From Oceanicola sp. (GTDB lineage Bacteria; Pseudomonadota; Alphaproteobacteria; Rhodobacterales; Rhodobacteraceae): a stretch of 64,000 nt of DNA. The notes under the pieces were generated by a model. The model ran no database searches, was not told the origin of the DNA, and saw only the letters and a program-made list of their open reading frames with translations. How positions within the stretch are numbered: position 1 is the stretch's first letter; every line of letters starts with the position of its first letter. Location: NCBI GenBank assembly GCA_017792405.1, contig CP051231.1, positions 570,634 to 634,633 on the forward strand, given 5' to 3'. Shown here piece by piece: positions 40,526 to 50,353 of the stretch. A program made the position numbers and the translations under genes.

Positions 40526-41974
40526 ATGGCAATGGAACGGCTGGACGCGACCGCTCTGGCGGAACTCGTGGTGCGGGGCGAGGCCACGCCGGGCGAGTTG
40601 CTCGACGAGGCGCTGGCGCGGGTGGCGGCGGTGAACGGCGAGTTGAACGCCGTGGTGCTGGTGCAGGAAGAGGCAGCGCGCGCGGCGATTGCGGCGGGCT
40701 TGCCGGAGGGGCCGTTCAAGGGCGTGCCATTCCTGTTGAAGGATCTGGGCGCGGAGGCGCAGGCCTACCCGGCGCACAACGGCTCGGCGCTGCTGCGCGA
40801 TACAAAATACAGCTACGACAGCGAGATTTTCCTGCGGATGCAGGCGACCGGGGTGGTCACCTTCGGGCGCACCACCGCGCCGGAGGGCGGCGTCGGGCCG
40901 GTGACGGAAGCCAGCGTCTATGGCGGGCCAACGCGCAACCCGTGGGACGTGAGCCGCACCTCGGGCGGCTCCTCCGGCGGGGCGGGGGCTGCTGTTGCGG
41001 CGGGCATCGTGCCGATGGCGCATGGGTCCGATGGCGGCGGCTCGGTGCGCATTCCGGCCTCATCCTGCGGGCTCTTCGGGTTCAAGCCCACCCGCGCGCG
41101 CTTCCCCGATGGGCCTGCGGCGGGCGAGGGCTGGGCTGGGATGGCGACCGATGGATTTTTGACCCGCTCGGTGCGCGACAATGCCCGGATGATGGACGCC
41201 TGCGCCGGGCCAGACCTTGGACAGCCTTATGCCGCGCCGCCCATGCCGATGAGCTACAGTGAGGCGATCACCCGCCCGCCGCGTCGCCTGCGGGTGGCGG
41301 TCTGTGACACCAATTTCAGCGGCGGCGCAATCGACCCAGAATGCCAGCGCGCGGTGCAGGACGCGGCGCAGCTGCTGGAAGACCTCGGCCACCACGTGGA
41401 GCCCGCCCGCCCACAGGCTGACCACGACATGATGATGCAGGCCTGGACCCGGATCGTGGGCTGCGGCACAGCGCTCTGGGTCCGCGAGACCCTGAAGAAG
41501 CGGGGCAGGGCGCTGGAGGAGGGCGACGTGCAGGGCGTGGCGCGCGGCGCGATTGCCTATGCCGCGGGGCTGACCGGGCCGGACTATCTGGCGGCCGTCG
41601 ACTCCATCCACGCCTTCGGGCGACAGATGGCACGCTTCTTCGCCGGGGGCTACGACGTGCTGCTCTCGGCCACGCTGGCGGAGCCGCCCGCCAAGGTGGG
41701 GCGCTTCAGCCATGAGCGCGAGGATTTCGAGAATTACCGGATCGGGCCGGGCGGCGTATTTGACTATTCGCCTTTCTGCGCCGCCTTCAACGCCAGCGGC
41801 CAGCCGGCGGCCTCGGTGCCGCTGCATTGGACGGCGGAGGGCCTGCCCGTGGGGCTGCACCTCGCCGCCCCCTTCGGCGCCGATGCGGAGCTGATCGCGC
41901 TTTGTGCAGAGCTGGAGCAAGCCCGCCCATTTGCGCAGCGCCGCCCGCCTATTGATGCAGCAGCGCTTGCTTAA
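40526..41974 (+). CDS. Amidase-signature enzyme
   Basis: 482 residues from [14 protein letters not shown], preceded by CGGGGAG. The Ser-cisSer-Lys triad is visible: Lys in PFLLKDLG, cis-Ser in [12 protein letters not shown] and nucleophile Ser in [17 protein letters not shown]. It resembles 6-aminohexanoate-cyclic-dimer hydrolase and other linear-amide hydrolases. It lies 46 bp before a PotABCD-like transporter operon, so a role in releasing amines from N-acyl or gamma-glutamyl amides is plausible. Cytoplasmic; no signal peptide. Confidence 0.88.
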   Translation: MAMERLDATALAELVVRGEATPGELLDEALARVAAVNGELNAVVLVQEEAARAAIAAGLPEGPFKGVPFLLKDLGAEAQAYPAHNGSALLRDTKYSYDSEIFLRMQATGVVTFGRTTAPEGGVGPVTEASVYGGPTRNPWDVSRTSGGSSGGAGAAVAAGIVPMAHGSDGGGSVRIPASSCGLFGFKPTRARFPDGPAAGEGWAGMATDGFLTRSVRDNARMMDACAGPDLGQPYAAPPMPMSYSEAITRPPRRLRVAVCDTNFSGGAIDPECQRAVQDAAQLLEDLGHHVEPARPQADHDMMMQAWTRIVGCGTALWVRETLKKRGRALEEGDVQGVARGAIAYAAGLTGPDYLAAVDSIHAFGRQMARFFAGGYDVLLSATLAEPPAKVGRFSHEREDFENYRIGPGGVFDYSPFCAAFNASGQPAASVPLHWTAEGLPVGLHLAAPFGADAELIALCAELEQARPFAQRRPPIDAAALA

Positions 41975-42020
41975 CGTGCTGACAAGGCGCAGTCTTGTGG
42001 CACACGAGGGGGCCAGTGAA

Positions 42021-43070
42021 TTGAGCGAAGAAAACGCTGTCGTCGCACAGAATGTAGGCAAGATCTACGGCACCGGGGCCGCGGCCTTCACCGCCTTGGG
42101 CGATATTTCCATCGCGATCCGCAAGGGCGAGTTTTTCACCCTGCTTGGCCCCTCGGGCTGCGGAAAGACCACGCTGCTGCGCTGCATCGCCGGCTTCGAG
42201 ACGCCGACGAGCGGGGCAATCCTGCTCGGCGGGCGTGATATCACCGGGGTGCCGCCCAACCAGCGCCCGGTGAACACGGTGTTTCAGAGCTACGCGCTGT
42301 TCCCGCATCTGACGGTGGCGGAGAACGTGGGCTTCGGCCTGAAGATGCAGGGCAAGTCAAAGGCCGAGATCGACGCCGCGGTGGAGCGGGTGCTGGCGCT
42401 GGTGAAGCTGGAGCCTTTTGCCACGCGGCTTCCGGCGCAGCTTTCCGGCGGGCAGCAACAGCGGGTGGCACTGGCCCGCGCGCTGGCGCCGGAGCCGGAG
42501 GTGCTGTTGCTGGATGAGCCGCTCTCGGCGCTCGACCTCAAGCTGCGCAAGGCCATGCAGGTGGAGCTGAAGCGGCTCCAGACCGAGACGGGCATCACCT
42601 TCATCTTCGTGACTCATGATCAGGAAGAGGCGCTCACCATGTCCGACCGGATCGGGGTGATGAGCGCCGGGGCGCTGCTTCAGGTCGGCAGCCCGCATGA
42701 GATTTACGAAAAGCCAGTGAACCGCTTTGTCGCTGATTTCATTGGTGAAACCAACTTCATCGAGGGCGAGGCCAGCGCGGCAGGCGTTGAGATTGCGCCC
42801 GGTGTGGTGCTCCCGGTCACGGGCCACGGCGGCCCGGTCACGCTGGCGGTGCGGCCCGAGCAGGTGCGGATCGAGGAGCCGGGCGCGGGGCTGGAGGCCG
42901 AGGTCAAAGAAGCGGTCTACATGGGGACCGACACGCATTATACGCTGGCCCTCGCGGGCGGCCCGCAGGTGGTGGCGCGAGTGCAAAGCAGCGCCGGACC
43001 GGAGCCACGGGTGGGCGACAAGGTGGGCGTCACGATCGATGCGCAATCGGTGCAGGTGCTCAGCGAATGA
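42021..43070 (+). CDS. potA: Polyamine-type ABC transporter ATP-binding protein
   Basis: 349 residues if translation begins at the TTG after CACGAGGGGGCC; an ATG at 41955 would add non-homologous residues and overlap the amidase. Walker [15 protein letters not shown], signature [15 protein letters not shown], Walker [13 protein letters not shown], and a C-terminal TOBE domain ([16 protein letters not shown]) make it a PotA/FbpC-type subunit. It energises import through the two permeases that follow and overlaps the first of them by 4 bp. Confidence 0.92.
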   Translation: MSEENAVVAQNVGKIYGTGAAAFTALGDISIAIRKGEFFTLLGPSGCGKTTLLRCIAGFETPTSGAILLGGRDITGVPPNQRPVNTVFQSYALFPHLTVAENVGFGLKMQGKSKAEIDAAVERVLALVKLEPFATRLPAQLSGGQQQRVALARALAPEPEVLLLDEPLSALDLKLRKAMQVELKRLQTETGITFIFVTHDQEEALTMSDRIGVMSAGALLQVGSPHEIYEKPVNRFVADFIGETNFIEGEASAAGVEIAPGVVLPVTGHGGPVTLAVRPEQVRIEEPGAGLEAEVKEAVYMGTDTHYTLALAGGPQVVARVQSSAGPEPRVGDKVGVTIDAQSVQVLSE

Positions 43071-43963
43071 ACGGGCCGGGGCGCAGCAAGGCGGCAAACG
43101 GATGGCTCCTATCGGCGCCCGCGTTGCTCCTGCTGCTCATCGCCGCCAGCGGCCCGCTTCTGATCGTGGCGGTCTACTCCTTTCTGGAAAAGGGCGATTA
43201 TTCGGGCGTGCGCTGGATTCTCTCCGGCGAGGCGTGGTTCAGGGTGCTCTTCGAGCGTGACATCTTCGATGGCACCGTCAGCCTCGCCGATGCCAACCTG
43301 TCGATCTTCTGGCGCTCGGTGAAGCTCTCGCTGGCGACCACGCTCATCACCTTCGCCCTCGGCCTGCCGACGGCATGGTTCATCGCCACGCGGCCCCCTA
43401 AAGCGCGGGCGGTCTGGCTCTTTCTCATCACCATCCCGTTCTGGACCAACCTGCTGATCCGCACCTTCGCGATCATGGAGGTGATCCGGAACCAGGGGCT
43501 GCTGAACACCTTCCTGATCAACATGGGCGTCATCTCCGAGCCGATCCAGATTCTCTATACCGACACGGCGGTGCTCATCGGGATGGCCTATGTGTACCTG
43601 CCGCTCATGGTGCTGCCGCTCTTTGCGGCCATCGACCGCTTCGACTTCAAGCTCATCGAGGCCGGGTATGACCTCTACGCCACCCGCTGGCGCATCCTCC
43701 GCAGCGTCGTGCTGCCAATCATCAAGCCGGGGATCGTGGCGGGATGTATCCTCGTCTTCGTGCCAAGCCTCGGCGCTTACGTGACGCCGCGCGTACTGGG
43801 CGGAGGCAAGAACATGATGATCGGCAACTTCATCGAGTTGCAGTTCGGGCAGGGGCAGAACTGGCCGCTGGGCGCGGCGCTCTCGATGGTGCTGCTCATC
43901 ATCGTGATGGGCGCGCTCTTAGTCTACACCCGCGTCTCCGACAGGGATGACCCCCATGCGTAA
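43067..43963 (+). CDS. potB: Polyamine-type ABC transporter permease PotB
   Basis: 298 residues, six transmembrane helices, with the EAA loop [21 protein letters not shown] (cut: [14 protein letters not shown]) that contacts the ATPase. [16 protein letters not shown] and [20 protein letters not shown] are typical PotB/PotH sequences. It pairs with PotC. Overlaps potA (ATGA) and potC. Confidence 0.92.
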   Translation: MNGPGRSKAANGWLLSAPALLLLLIAASGPLLIVAVYSFLEKGDYSGVRWILSGEAWFRVLFERDIFDGTVSLADANLSIFWRSVKLSLATTLITFALGLPTAWFIATRPPKARAVWLFLITIPFWTNLLIRTFAIMEVIRNQGLLNTFLINMGVISEPIQILYTDTAVLIGMAYVYLPLMVLPLFAAIDRFDFKLIEAGYDLYATRWRILRSVVLPIIKPGIVAGCILVFVPSLGAYVTPRVLGGGKNMMIGNFIELQFGQGQNWPLGAALSMVLLIIVMGALLVYTRVSDRDDPHA

Positions 43964-44756
43964 GGCCTTCGATGTCACCACCCTACCGGGCTTCACGTTC
44001 ATCGCGATCACCGCCTTCGTGCTGCTCTATGCGCCGATCGTGACGCTGGTGATCTACTCCTTCAACGGCGGCAACTCGGTGAACCTCTGGGGCGGCTTCT
44101 CGCTCAAGTGGTATGCCGAGGCGGCGGGCAACGAGGCGGTGCAGGGGGCGGCGATCCGCAGCTTCATCATCGCCATCTCGGCCTCGGGCATCGCCACCAC
44201 GGTCGCCACGATGGCGGCGCTGGGCACCACCCGGCGCGGCAAGTTCAAGGGGCAGACGGCGATCTACATCATGATCAACCAGCCGCTGATGGTCCCCGAG
44301 ATCGTGACCGCCGTGGCCCTGCTGATCTTCTTTTCCTCGATCAAGATCGCCACCGGCTACTCCGGCCTCGGCTACCTGATCATCGCCCATGCGGCCTTCT
44401 GCGTGCCCTTCGCCTACCTGCCGATCCGCGCGCGGCTGGAGGGAATGGACCTGACGATGGAGACGGCCGCCGCCGACCTCTACGCCACGCCGTGGAAGAC
44501 CTTTCGCTACGTGACCCTGCCAATCCTGATGCCGGGCGTGATCGCGGGCGCCATGCTGGCCTTCGTCATCTCGCTCGACGATGTGATCATCACCGAGTTC
44601 GTCAAATCCGCCGGGCAGGACACGCTGCCGACCTACATGCTGGGCCAGCTCCGTCGCGCGCTGACGCCCGAGGTGAACGCCATCTCGACGGCGCTGCTGG
44701 CGCTGACGGTGGTGATCCTCACCGCCTTCTTCCTGATAACCAGAAAGCGGGACTGA
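43956..44756 (+). CDS. potC: Polyamine-type ABC transporter permease PotC
   Basis: 266 residues from [12 protein letters not shown], which has AGGGATG upstream; an ATG nine bases earlier is possible. Six helices, the EAA loop METAAADLYATPWKTFRYV, and the PotC motif FVISLDDVIITEFVKSAGQ are present. It overlaps potB by 8 bp. With PotB it forms the inner-membrane channel for a spermidine/putrescine-type cation. Confidence 0.92.
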   Translation: MRKAFDVTTLPGFTFIAITAFVLLYAPIVTLVIYSFNGGNSVNLWGGFSLKWYAEAAGNEAVQGAAIRSFIIAISASGIATTVATMAALGTTRRGKFKGQTAIYIMINQPLMVPEIVTAVALLIFFSSIKIATGYSGLGYLIIAHAAFCVPFAYLPIRARLEGMDLTMETAAADLYATPWKTFRYVTLPILMPGVIAGAMLAFVISLDDVIITEFVKSAGQDTLPTYMLGQLRRALTPEVNAISTALLALTVVILTAFFLITRKRD

Positions 44757-44808
44757 CCCGCGCGAGACGGGGCCGAACCCCGCCGCAACCCAACAAAGGA
44801 GAGTAAGA

Positions 44809-45834
44809 ATGAAGAAGATACTCGCAGCCACCACGGCCCTTGTGGCCAGCGCGGTCGCGGCCCAGGCCGAGGGCACGCTGAACCTGTTCAACTGGGGCAA
44901 CTACACCTCGCCGGAGCTTCTGGAGAAGTTCACCGAGGAGACCGGCATCACCGTGACGGTCACCGATTACGACAGCAACACCACGGCGCTCGCCAAGGTC
45001 GAGGCAGGCGGCTCGGGGTTTGACCTCGTGGTGCCCTCCGCCAACTACGTGCCGATCTATCTTGAAAAGGGCCTGCTGGCCGAGCTCGACATGAGCAAGC
45101 TCTCCAATCACGGCAACATCGCCGCCGAGTGGAAGGACGTCGCCTGGGATCCGGGCCGCAAGTTCACCGTGCCGTGGCAGTGGGGCACCACCGGCATGGC
45201 GGTGAACACCACGGTCTACGGCGGTGACGTGAACACTTCAGCGATCTTTATGGATCCACCCGAGGAGTTGATTGGAAAAGTAAACGTCGCTCCGGAGATG
45301 AACGACGTCATGGCGCTCGCAATCTTCTACATGGGCGGAGAGGCATGCACAGAGGACCTCGAACTTCTGAAATCAGTTCGAGATAAGCTGACGGAAGCTA
45401 AGCCAAAGTGGCTTTCGATGGACTATGGGGCAACCGACAAGCTGTCATCGGGTGACTGGGTTGCAACTATCAACTGGAACGGTTCGACCATGCGCGCGCG
45501 GCTGAACAACCCCGACGTGGTCTACGGCTACCCGAAAGAGGGCTATCCGCTGTGGATGGACTCCGTGGGGCTGCTGGCCGATGCGACGAACGTGGAGGAG
45601 GCCTACCAGTTCCTCGACTTCATCATGGTGCCGGAGAACGCCGCGATGATCTCGGAGTTCGCGCGCTACGCCAACGGCATCGAAGGGTCTGACCCGTTCA
45701 TGCCCGAAGAGATGAAGACCGCGCCGGAGATCGTGGTGCCGGAGGAGTTTGCGGCAGCGGGCAAGTTCCTGCCCACCTGCCCGCAGTCGGCCACCGATCT
45801 CTACACGGCGATCTGGACCGAGCTGGTGAAGTGA
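44809..45834 (+). CDS. potD: Polyamine-type periplasmic binding protein PotD/PotF-like
   Basis: 341 residues with Sec signal MKKILAATTALVASAVAAQA and a strong RBS (AAAGGAGAG). LNLFNWGNYTSPELLEKF is the PotD/F opening. YDSNTTALAKVEAGGSGFDLV, PWQWGTTGMAVN and FLDFIMVPENAAMISEFARYANG are further family segments. The stretch 45238-45485 uses distinctly AT-ending codons (for example GGA AAA GTA, GTT CGA GAT), unlike the rest of the gene, but the frame is intact. This suggests a recombinant patch in the hinge and ligand-pocket part of the protein. Confidence 0.92.
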   Translation: MKKILAATTALVASAVAAQAEGTLNLFNWGNYTSPELLEKFTEETGITVTVTDYDSNTTALAKVEAGGSGFDLVVPSANYVPIYLEKGLLAELDMSKLSNHGNIAAEWKDVAWDPGRKFTVPWQWGTTGMAVNTTVYGGDVNTSAIFMDPPEELIGKVNVAPEMNDVMALAIFYMGGEACTEDLELLKSVRDKLTEAKPKWLSMDYGATDKLSSGDWVATINWNGSTMRARLNNPDVVYGYPKEGYPLWMDSVGLLADATNVEEAYQFLDFIMVPENAAMISEFARYANGIEGSDPFMPEEMKTAPEIVVPEEFAAAGKFLPTCPQSATDLYTAIWTELVK

Positions 45835-45856
45835 GCGCGACACGCTTCTGAAAATC

Positions 45857-45888
45857 CGGATGAGCGGCCCCGCGGGGTGGCTCATCCG
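45857..45888. terminator. Terminator between convergent potD and deacetylase genes
   Basis: CGGATGAGC and GCTCATCCG form a 9-bp stem around a loop that itself contains CCCCGCGGGG. It sits in the 71-bp space between two convergent genes. Confidence 0.6.
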
Positions 45889-45905
45889 CACGTCCTCGCC
45901 GCGGC

Positions 45906-46937
45906 TCAGGCCCCGAGGAAGCCCTCCAGCACATTGACCGTGTTGATCCCCACCGCCTCGATGGCATAGCCGCCTTCCATGCAGAAGACGGTCGGCAGCC
46001 CAAGCCCGGCGATGCGGCGGCCGGCGTCGGTAAAATCCTCCGACTCAAGCTTGAAGAAGCTGATCGGGTCTTCCTTGTAGGTATCCACCCCCAGCGAAAT
46101 CACCAGCGCCTCCACGCCTGCGGCGCGGATTTGCGCAATCGCGTCGTTCAGCGCCTCGGCCCAAGGGCGGTAGGGCGTGCCGGGCAGCATCGGGTAGTTG
46201 AAGTTCGCGCCTTCGCCCGCGCCGCTGCCGCGCTCGTCGGCATAGCCGAGATAATACGGGTAGGCGTGGCTGGGCGCGCCGTGGAGCGAGAGAAACAGCA
46301 CATCGGCGCGGTCGTAGAAGATGTTCTGCGTGCCGTTGCCGTGGTGAAAGTCGATGTCGAGTACCGCCACCTTGCCCGCGCCGCCGTCGCGGAACATCTG
46401 CGCCACCACCGCAGCGTTGTTGATGAAGCAATAGCCGCCATACTGGTCGGCGGTTGCGTGGTGGCCGGGCGGGCGGCAGAGGGCGAAGGCGGCGTCGGCT
46501 CCGCCTGCCACGTGGCGTTGGGCCGCCTGGGCGGAGGAGAGCGACGACAGCGCCGCCCTCCACGTGCCGCCGGTGATCGCCGTCTCGGAGGCGTGGCAGT
46601 AGTAGCCCACCTTGCCGTCGATGTACTCCGGGCAGCGGTCCGTGTGCATCCCCCGCGCGGGCATGCCTGCGGCGATCACCTCGCCCGCCATACCCGCCGC
46701 CTTCCATTCGCCCCAAGCCGTTTCGAGAAACCGCAGAAAGCCCGGATCGAGCAGCTTTTCCACCGGGGCCATGTTGGGCGCGCCGGGAGCCACGATGTCG
46801 GAGAGCCCCTGCTCCTTGAGCCGGTTCAGCACATATTCCACCCGGGAGGGCCGCTCGAAGGGGGTGACGAACTGGCCGCCGGTCAGCTCGGCCTGCGGAA
46901 AGTGCAGGCGGTGGTCTTCGGAGAAGAAGGTGCGCAT
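45906..46937 (-). CDS. Histone-deacetylase-like acetylpolyamine amidohydrolase
   Basis: 343 residues. Arginase/deacetylase fold with the complete zinc site: RPPGHHATADQYGG, VAVLDIDFHHGNGTQN (Asp and His ligands), LGVDTYKEDP (Asp ligand) and CMEGGYAIE. Bacterial relatives remove acetyl groups from acetylated polyamines or other amines. Convergent with, and adjacent to, the PotABCD-like operon, which supports a polyamine substrate. Cytoplasmic, normal length for acetylpolyamine amidohydrolases. Confidence 0.9.
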   Translation of the reverse strand: MRTFFSEDHRLHFPQAELTGGQFVTPFERPSRVEYVLNRLKEQGLSDIVAPGAPNMAPVEKLLDPGFLRFLETAWGEWKAAGMAGEVIAAGMPARGMHTDRCPEYIDGKVGYYCHASETAITGGTWRAALSSLSSAQAAQRHVAGGADAAFALCRPPGHHATADQYGGYCFINNAAVVAQMFRDGGAGKVAVLDIDFHHGNGTQNIFYDRADVLFLSLHGAPSHAYPYYLGYADERGSGAGEGANFNYPMLPGTPYRPWAEALNDAIAQIRAAGVEALVISLGVDTYKEDPISFFKLESEDFTDAGRRIAGLGLPTVFCMEGGYAIEAVGINTVNVLEGFLGA

Positions 46938-46999
46938 GTCGGGGCTCCTGTGGGTGGTCTCGGCAGGAGCGTATCAGAGCCGTGGGCGGCGACCATCGC

Positions 47000-47683
47000 T
47001 TATTGCGCGGCCGTCCCGAGCGCGGCCAACTCGGCGACCTTGCCGGGCAGCTGGGCGAAATCCGAAAAGGCGATCTGCGGCGCCAACTCCTCAACCGGGG
47101 TCTTGCGGTAGCCCTCGGTGAAGAGGGCGAAGGGCAGGGCGGCGCGGCGGGCTGTTTCGGCATCTACCTCGCTGTCGCCCACGTAGAGCAGGGGCGTGCC
47201 GCCGAGCGCCGCGAAGGCCGCGTGCAGCGGAGCCGGGTCCGGCTTGGTAACGGCGAGGCTGTCGCCCCCGATCACGGTGGTGAAGAAGGGTGCGAGGCCG
47301 AGTGCTTCGAGGATCTGCTCCGAGAGCGCCCGCTGCTTGTTGGTGCAGAGCCCGAGCCGATAGCCCTCAGAGCGCAGAGCCGCCAGCGCCTCGGCCACGC
47401 CGGGGTAGGGGCGGGTAAGGTCGGCAGTATGGGCGGCGTAATGCGCCAGCATCGCGGCGAGCCATTCCGGCTCCTGCTCCGCGGGCGCGGCCCGGTCGGC
47501 CATGACCCGCCGCACTAGTGTCGGAATCCCGTGGCCGACGAAGCCCGCCACCTTCTCCTGCGACATCGGGGCCTCGCCCGCATCGGCCAGCATCCGGTTC
47601 ACGGCGGCATGAATGTCGGCGGCGCTGTCCACCAGTGTGCCGTCGAGGTCGAAGACGATAGCCATGCCGGTGTCGGGGGTCAT
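47000..47683 (-). CDS. gph: HAD-family phosphoglycolate-phosphatase-like enzyme
   Basis: 227 residues. HAD motif I FDLDGTLVDS near residue 10, motif II LCTNK, motif III Lys in VTKPDPAPL, and motif IV YVGDSEVDAETA. The cap domain is of the Gph/PGP helical type. It dephosphorylates 2-phosphoglycolate or a similar small phosphate ester. It overlaps the TIM-barrel isomerase gene by ATGA and so is the last gene of the LysR-controlled minus arm; its true substrate may therefore be a pathway intermediate. Confidence 0.88.
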   Translation of the reverse strand: MTPDTGMAIVFDLDGTLVDSAADIHAAVNRMLADAGEAPMSQEKVAGFVGHGIPTLVRRVMADRAAPAEQEPEWLAAMLAHYAAHTADLTRPYPGVAEALAALRSEGYRLGLCTNKQRALSEQILEALGLAPFFTTVIGGDSLAVTKPDPAPLHAAFAALGGTPLLYVGDSEVDAETARRAALPFALFTEGYRKTPVEELAPQIAFSDFAQLPGKVAELAALGTAAQ

Positions 47684-48552
47684 TCGGGGCGTTCCTGCTC
47701 TGTGGGGCGGCCCGGTGCGCCGCTCGGCACCTTGTCGCTCGGTCCGAAGACCTCCGCAAGCAAGGCGCGGGTGGCGGCGCCGGCGCGGGCCAGCGTGGCC
47801 TCGGGGCCGTGGGCGGCGGTGTGGGCATCCATCGGCACTTCTACCCCCAGCGGCAGCCCCTCGGGCAGCGCCTTGAGGAAGCGGGCAAGGTCGATCTGCC
47901 CCTCGCCGGGGGGCAGGCGGGCTTCGCGGGCGGTGTGCAGCAGCGCCTCGCGGCTATAGCTCGGCTCGACCGGCGCATCGCTCAGGTGGGCAAAGCGCAG
48001 GCGCCCCGGTTCGGCCTGTTCCAGCGCCTCGTGGCTGCTACCGGAGCGGTCGAAATGCAGGCTGTCGGCCAGCACCCCCACGCGCGGCCCGGCCTGTTCG
48101 GCGAGGGCGAGGGCGGCGGCAAGGTCGGGCACCACGGCCCATGGGAAGAACTCGAGCGACACCCCGAGGCCCCGCGCCTCTGCCCGCTCCGAGAGGGCGC
48201 CGAGCGTCTCGGCGAGGCGGGGGAGGTCGGGGTCGTAGGGCGCGGTGATCAGCTCCCGCGCGCCCAGCTCGGCCCCGGCATTGAGCAGCGGGTCAAGCGT
48301 GGTGATGTCCAGCTCCGGCTCGATCATCACGAACTCGATGTCATGCACGGCAAGACCGGTCTCCGCGAGGGCGGCCTTGGTCTCGGCCATCGCAGCCCGG
48401 TCCTCCATCAGCGGATAGGCGGGCGAGGTCGGGGTGACCCGCCGCAGCCGCAGCCCCACCGCATCGAACCCCGCCTTCGCCGCCGCCCGGATGAACGCAG
48501 GCGGCGCCAGCTCAATGGCAGTGAGGTGGGCGACCGATATCATGCGGCTCAT
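47680..48552 (-). CDS. Xylose-isomerase-like TIM-barrel protein (isomerase or dehydroshikimate-dehydratase type)
   Basis: 290 residues, AP-endonuclease-2/xylose-isomerase-like barrel. Probable metal ligands lie in GVSLEFFPW (Glu), LADSLHFDRSG (Asp/His), RFAHLSDAP (His) and LGVEVPMD (Glu), in the order expected for sugar-phosphate isomerase/epimerase relatives. The same fold includes 3-dehydroshikimate dehydratase (QuiC/AsbF). The co-regulated AroE-like gene makes the dehydratase reading attractive, but the sequence alone does not decide. Overlaps both neighbours by ATGA. Confidence 0.85.
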   Translation of the reverse strand: MSRMISVAHLTAIELAPPAFIRAAAKAGFDAVGLRLRRVTPTSPAYPLMEDRAAMAETKAALAETGLAVHDIEFVMIEPELDITTLDPLLNAGAELGARELITAPYDPDLPRLAETLGALSERAEARGLGVSLEFFPWAVVPDLAAALALAEQAGPRVGVLADSLHFDRSGSSHEALEQAEPGRLRFAHLSDAPVEPSYSREALLHTAREARLPPGEGQIDLARFLKALPEGLPLGVEVPMDAHTAAHGPEATLARAGAATRALLAEVFGPSDKVPSGAPGRPTEQERPE

Positions 48553-50237
48553 GGCTGCTCTCCCGAAGCGTGGCGCCCGGCAATGAACCCGAAGGTCAGC
48601 GCCGGGCCGAGGTTGATGCCGCCCGCAGGGTAATGCCCGCCCATCACCGAGGCCATGTCTGTCCCGGCGGCGTAGAGGCCGGGCACAGGGCGGCCCTCCG
48701 GCCCCAGCACCCGCGCCGCGCCATCGGTGACAAGGCCGGCAAAGGTCCCGAAGCTGCCGGGGATCACGCGGACGGCATAGAAGGGTGCGCGGGCGAGCGG
48801 GGCGACGCAGGGGTTCGGCCCGTGGTCCGGGTCGCCCTGAAGGCGCATGTAGGGTGTGGTGCCGCGCCCGAAGGCCGGGTCTTCACCCCGGGCCGCGCTT
48901 TCGTTGAAGGCGGCGATGGTGGCGGCAAGCCCCGCAGGGTCGATGCCGCAGGCGCGGGCCAGCGCCTCGGGCGTGGCACCGCGGGTCAGGTAGCCCGCGC
49001 GGAGCCACGGGCGCAGCGGAAGCGGGGCAGGGCGGGTGATGCCAAGGCCGTAGCGGCGGATGAAGCGGTGATCGCAGATCAGCCAGCTTTCGGGCGTCCG
49101 GCCCTCCGGCGTCGCGGCAAGCAGGGCGGTGACGTAATCATGGTAGCCCAGCCCCTCGTTGCAGAACCTCTGGCCATTCGCCAGCACCCCGATCACCCCC
49201 GGCTTTCCCCGGTCGATGATATGCGGAAAGGTGCCGCGCGTGCCGTCCGGCCAGCGGACCTCTGACACCGGGCAAAGCGCCGCCGGGCCGGCCAGTGCCT
49301 CGGTCTGCCGCCCGCCTGCAGCCTCACCGGCCCGCAGCCCGTCGCCGGTAGCTTCCGGCACGGCAAGGGCGGAGTGGGTCTCGGGGCGCGGGAAGGTGGC
49401 GGCGCGGCGGGCGGTGTCATGCGGGTAGCCGCCGCAAGCCAGCACCACCCCGCGCCGCGCTTTTACCGTGACCTCGCCCGAAGGCCCCGCCAGTCGCGCG
49501 CCCACCACCGCGCCTGCCTCCGTCAGCAGCCCTTGCAGCGCATGGCCAGTGCGCAACTCCACGCTCCGATCCAAAGCGGAGCGTATCAGCCGCGCCACCA
49601 GTGCATTGCCGTTCCGCAGCTGCATTCCGCGCCCGTGCCGCGCCAAGTCCCACAGGTGCCGCACCATACGCCGCACAACGTAAAGCGCCGAGCGGCGCGC
49701 GCGCAGCACGGTCATGAAGGCTCGCAGGTCCGGCCCGGCCTGAATGGTCATCCCCATGAAGCTGGTCTCACGCATCGGCCGCCGCAGCAGCTTCAGCGCC
49801 GCGCCGAGGCCTTTCGCCTCGTAAGGCTTGGCGATCACCGAGCGCCCGCCCAAGCCCGCGCCGGGCAGGTGGCTGTAGGTGTCAGGGATCTTCAGCCCCG
49901 GCTCGAACTGCAGCGCCGTCTCGCGCTCGAAGAAGCCCACCATCTCCGGCGCGGCCTCCAAAAAAGCATCCACCAACTCGGCGTTGAACGCATTGCCCTG
50001 CACCGCCTCCAGATAGGCCCGCGCCGCGCCCGGCTCTTCCGCCACGCCGCCTGCCGCGCACACCGGGTTGCCCGGTGCCCAGATCCAGCCGCCCGACCAT
50101 GCGGTGGTGCCGCCGATCACATTGGCCTTTTCGGCCACCACCACCCGCAGCCCGCGATGGGCCGCCACAACGGCAGCCGCCAGCCCAGCGGCGCCGGAGC
50201 CTGCCACAAGCAGGTCGCAGGTGATCTCTTCGGCCAA
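48549..50237 (-). CDS. FAD-dependent dehydrogenase, 3-ketosteroid-delta1-dehydrogenase / fumarate-reductase flavoprotein type
   Basis: 562 residues. N-terminal FAD site CDLLVAGSGAAGLAAAVVAAHRG; AEKANVIGGTTAWSGGWIW and the C-terminal GGHYPAGGINLGPALTFGFIAG are typical of KstD/FrdA-like flavoenzymes. It could introduce a double bond next to a ring keto group. First gene of the minus-strand arm of the LysR regulon, with an operator pair upstream. Not part of a succinate dehydrogenase complex: no iron-sulfur or anchor genes are near. Confidence 0.88.
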   Translation of the reverse strand: MAEEITCDLLVAGSGAAGLAAAVVAAHRGLRVVVAEKANVIGGTTAWSGGWIWAPGNPVCAAGGVAEEPGAARAYLEAVQGNAFNAELVDAFLEAAPEMVGFFERETALQFEPGLKIPDTYSHLPGAGLGGRSVIAKPYEAKGLGAALKLLRRPMRETSFMGMTIQAGPDLRAFMTVLRARRSALYVVRRMVRHLWDLARHGRGMQLRNGNALVARLIRSALDRSVELRTGHALQGLLTEAGAVVGARLAGPSGEVTVKARRGVVLACGGYPHDTARRAATFPRPETHSALAVPEATGDGLRAGEAAGGRQTEALAGPAALCPVSEVRWPDGTRGTFPHIIDRGKPGVIGVLANGQRFCNEGLGYHDYVTALLAATPEGRTPESWLICDHRFIRRYGLGITRPAPLPLRPWLRAGYLTRGATPEALARACGIDPAGLAATIAAFNESAARGEDPAFGRGTTPYMRLQGDPDHGPNPCVAPLARAPFYAVRVIPGSFGTFAGLVTDGAARVLGPEGRPVPGLYAAGTDMASVMGGHYPAGGINLGPALTFGFIAGRHASGEQP

Positions 50238-50284
50238 GGCATCCTCCTGTCTCGTCCTCCCCGATCCATCGCCGCTCCTCGCCC

Positions 50285-50327
50285 TAACGTCAAATGCTTG
50301 CTTTTCGCTCTGCGTAACATCAGGTTA
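50285..50327. promoter_or_regulatory. LysR operator pair, left (TAACGTCAAAT ... TAACATCAGGTTA)
   Basis: TAACGTCAAATG at 50285-50296 and TAACATCAGGTTA at 50315-50327, starts 30 bp apart, in the divergent region between the flavoprotein gene and lysR. Read on the minus strand the proximal site contains TTTGAC, a possible -35 box. The right-hand region shows the same pair in mirror orientation. Confidence 0.65.
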
Positions 50328-50353
50328 ATCGGCGCGACGGAGGAGGAGCCGCG

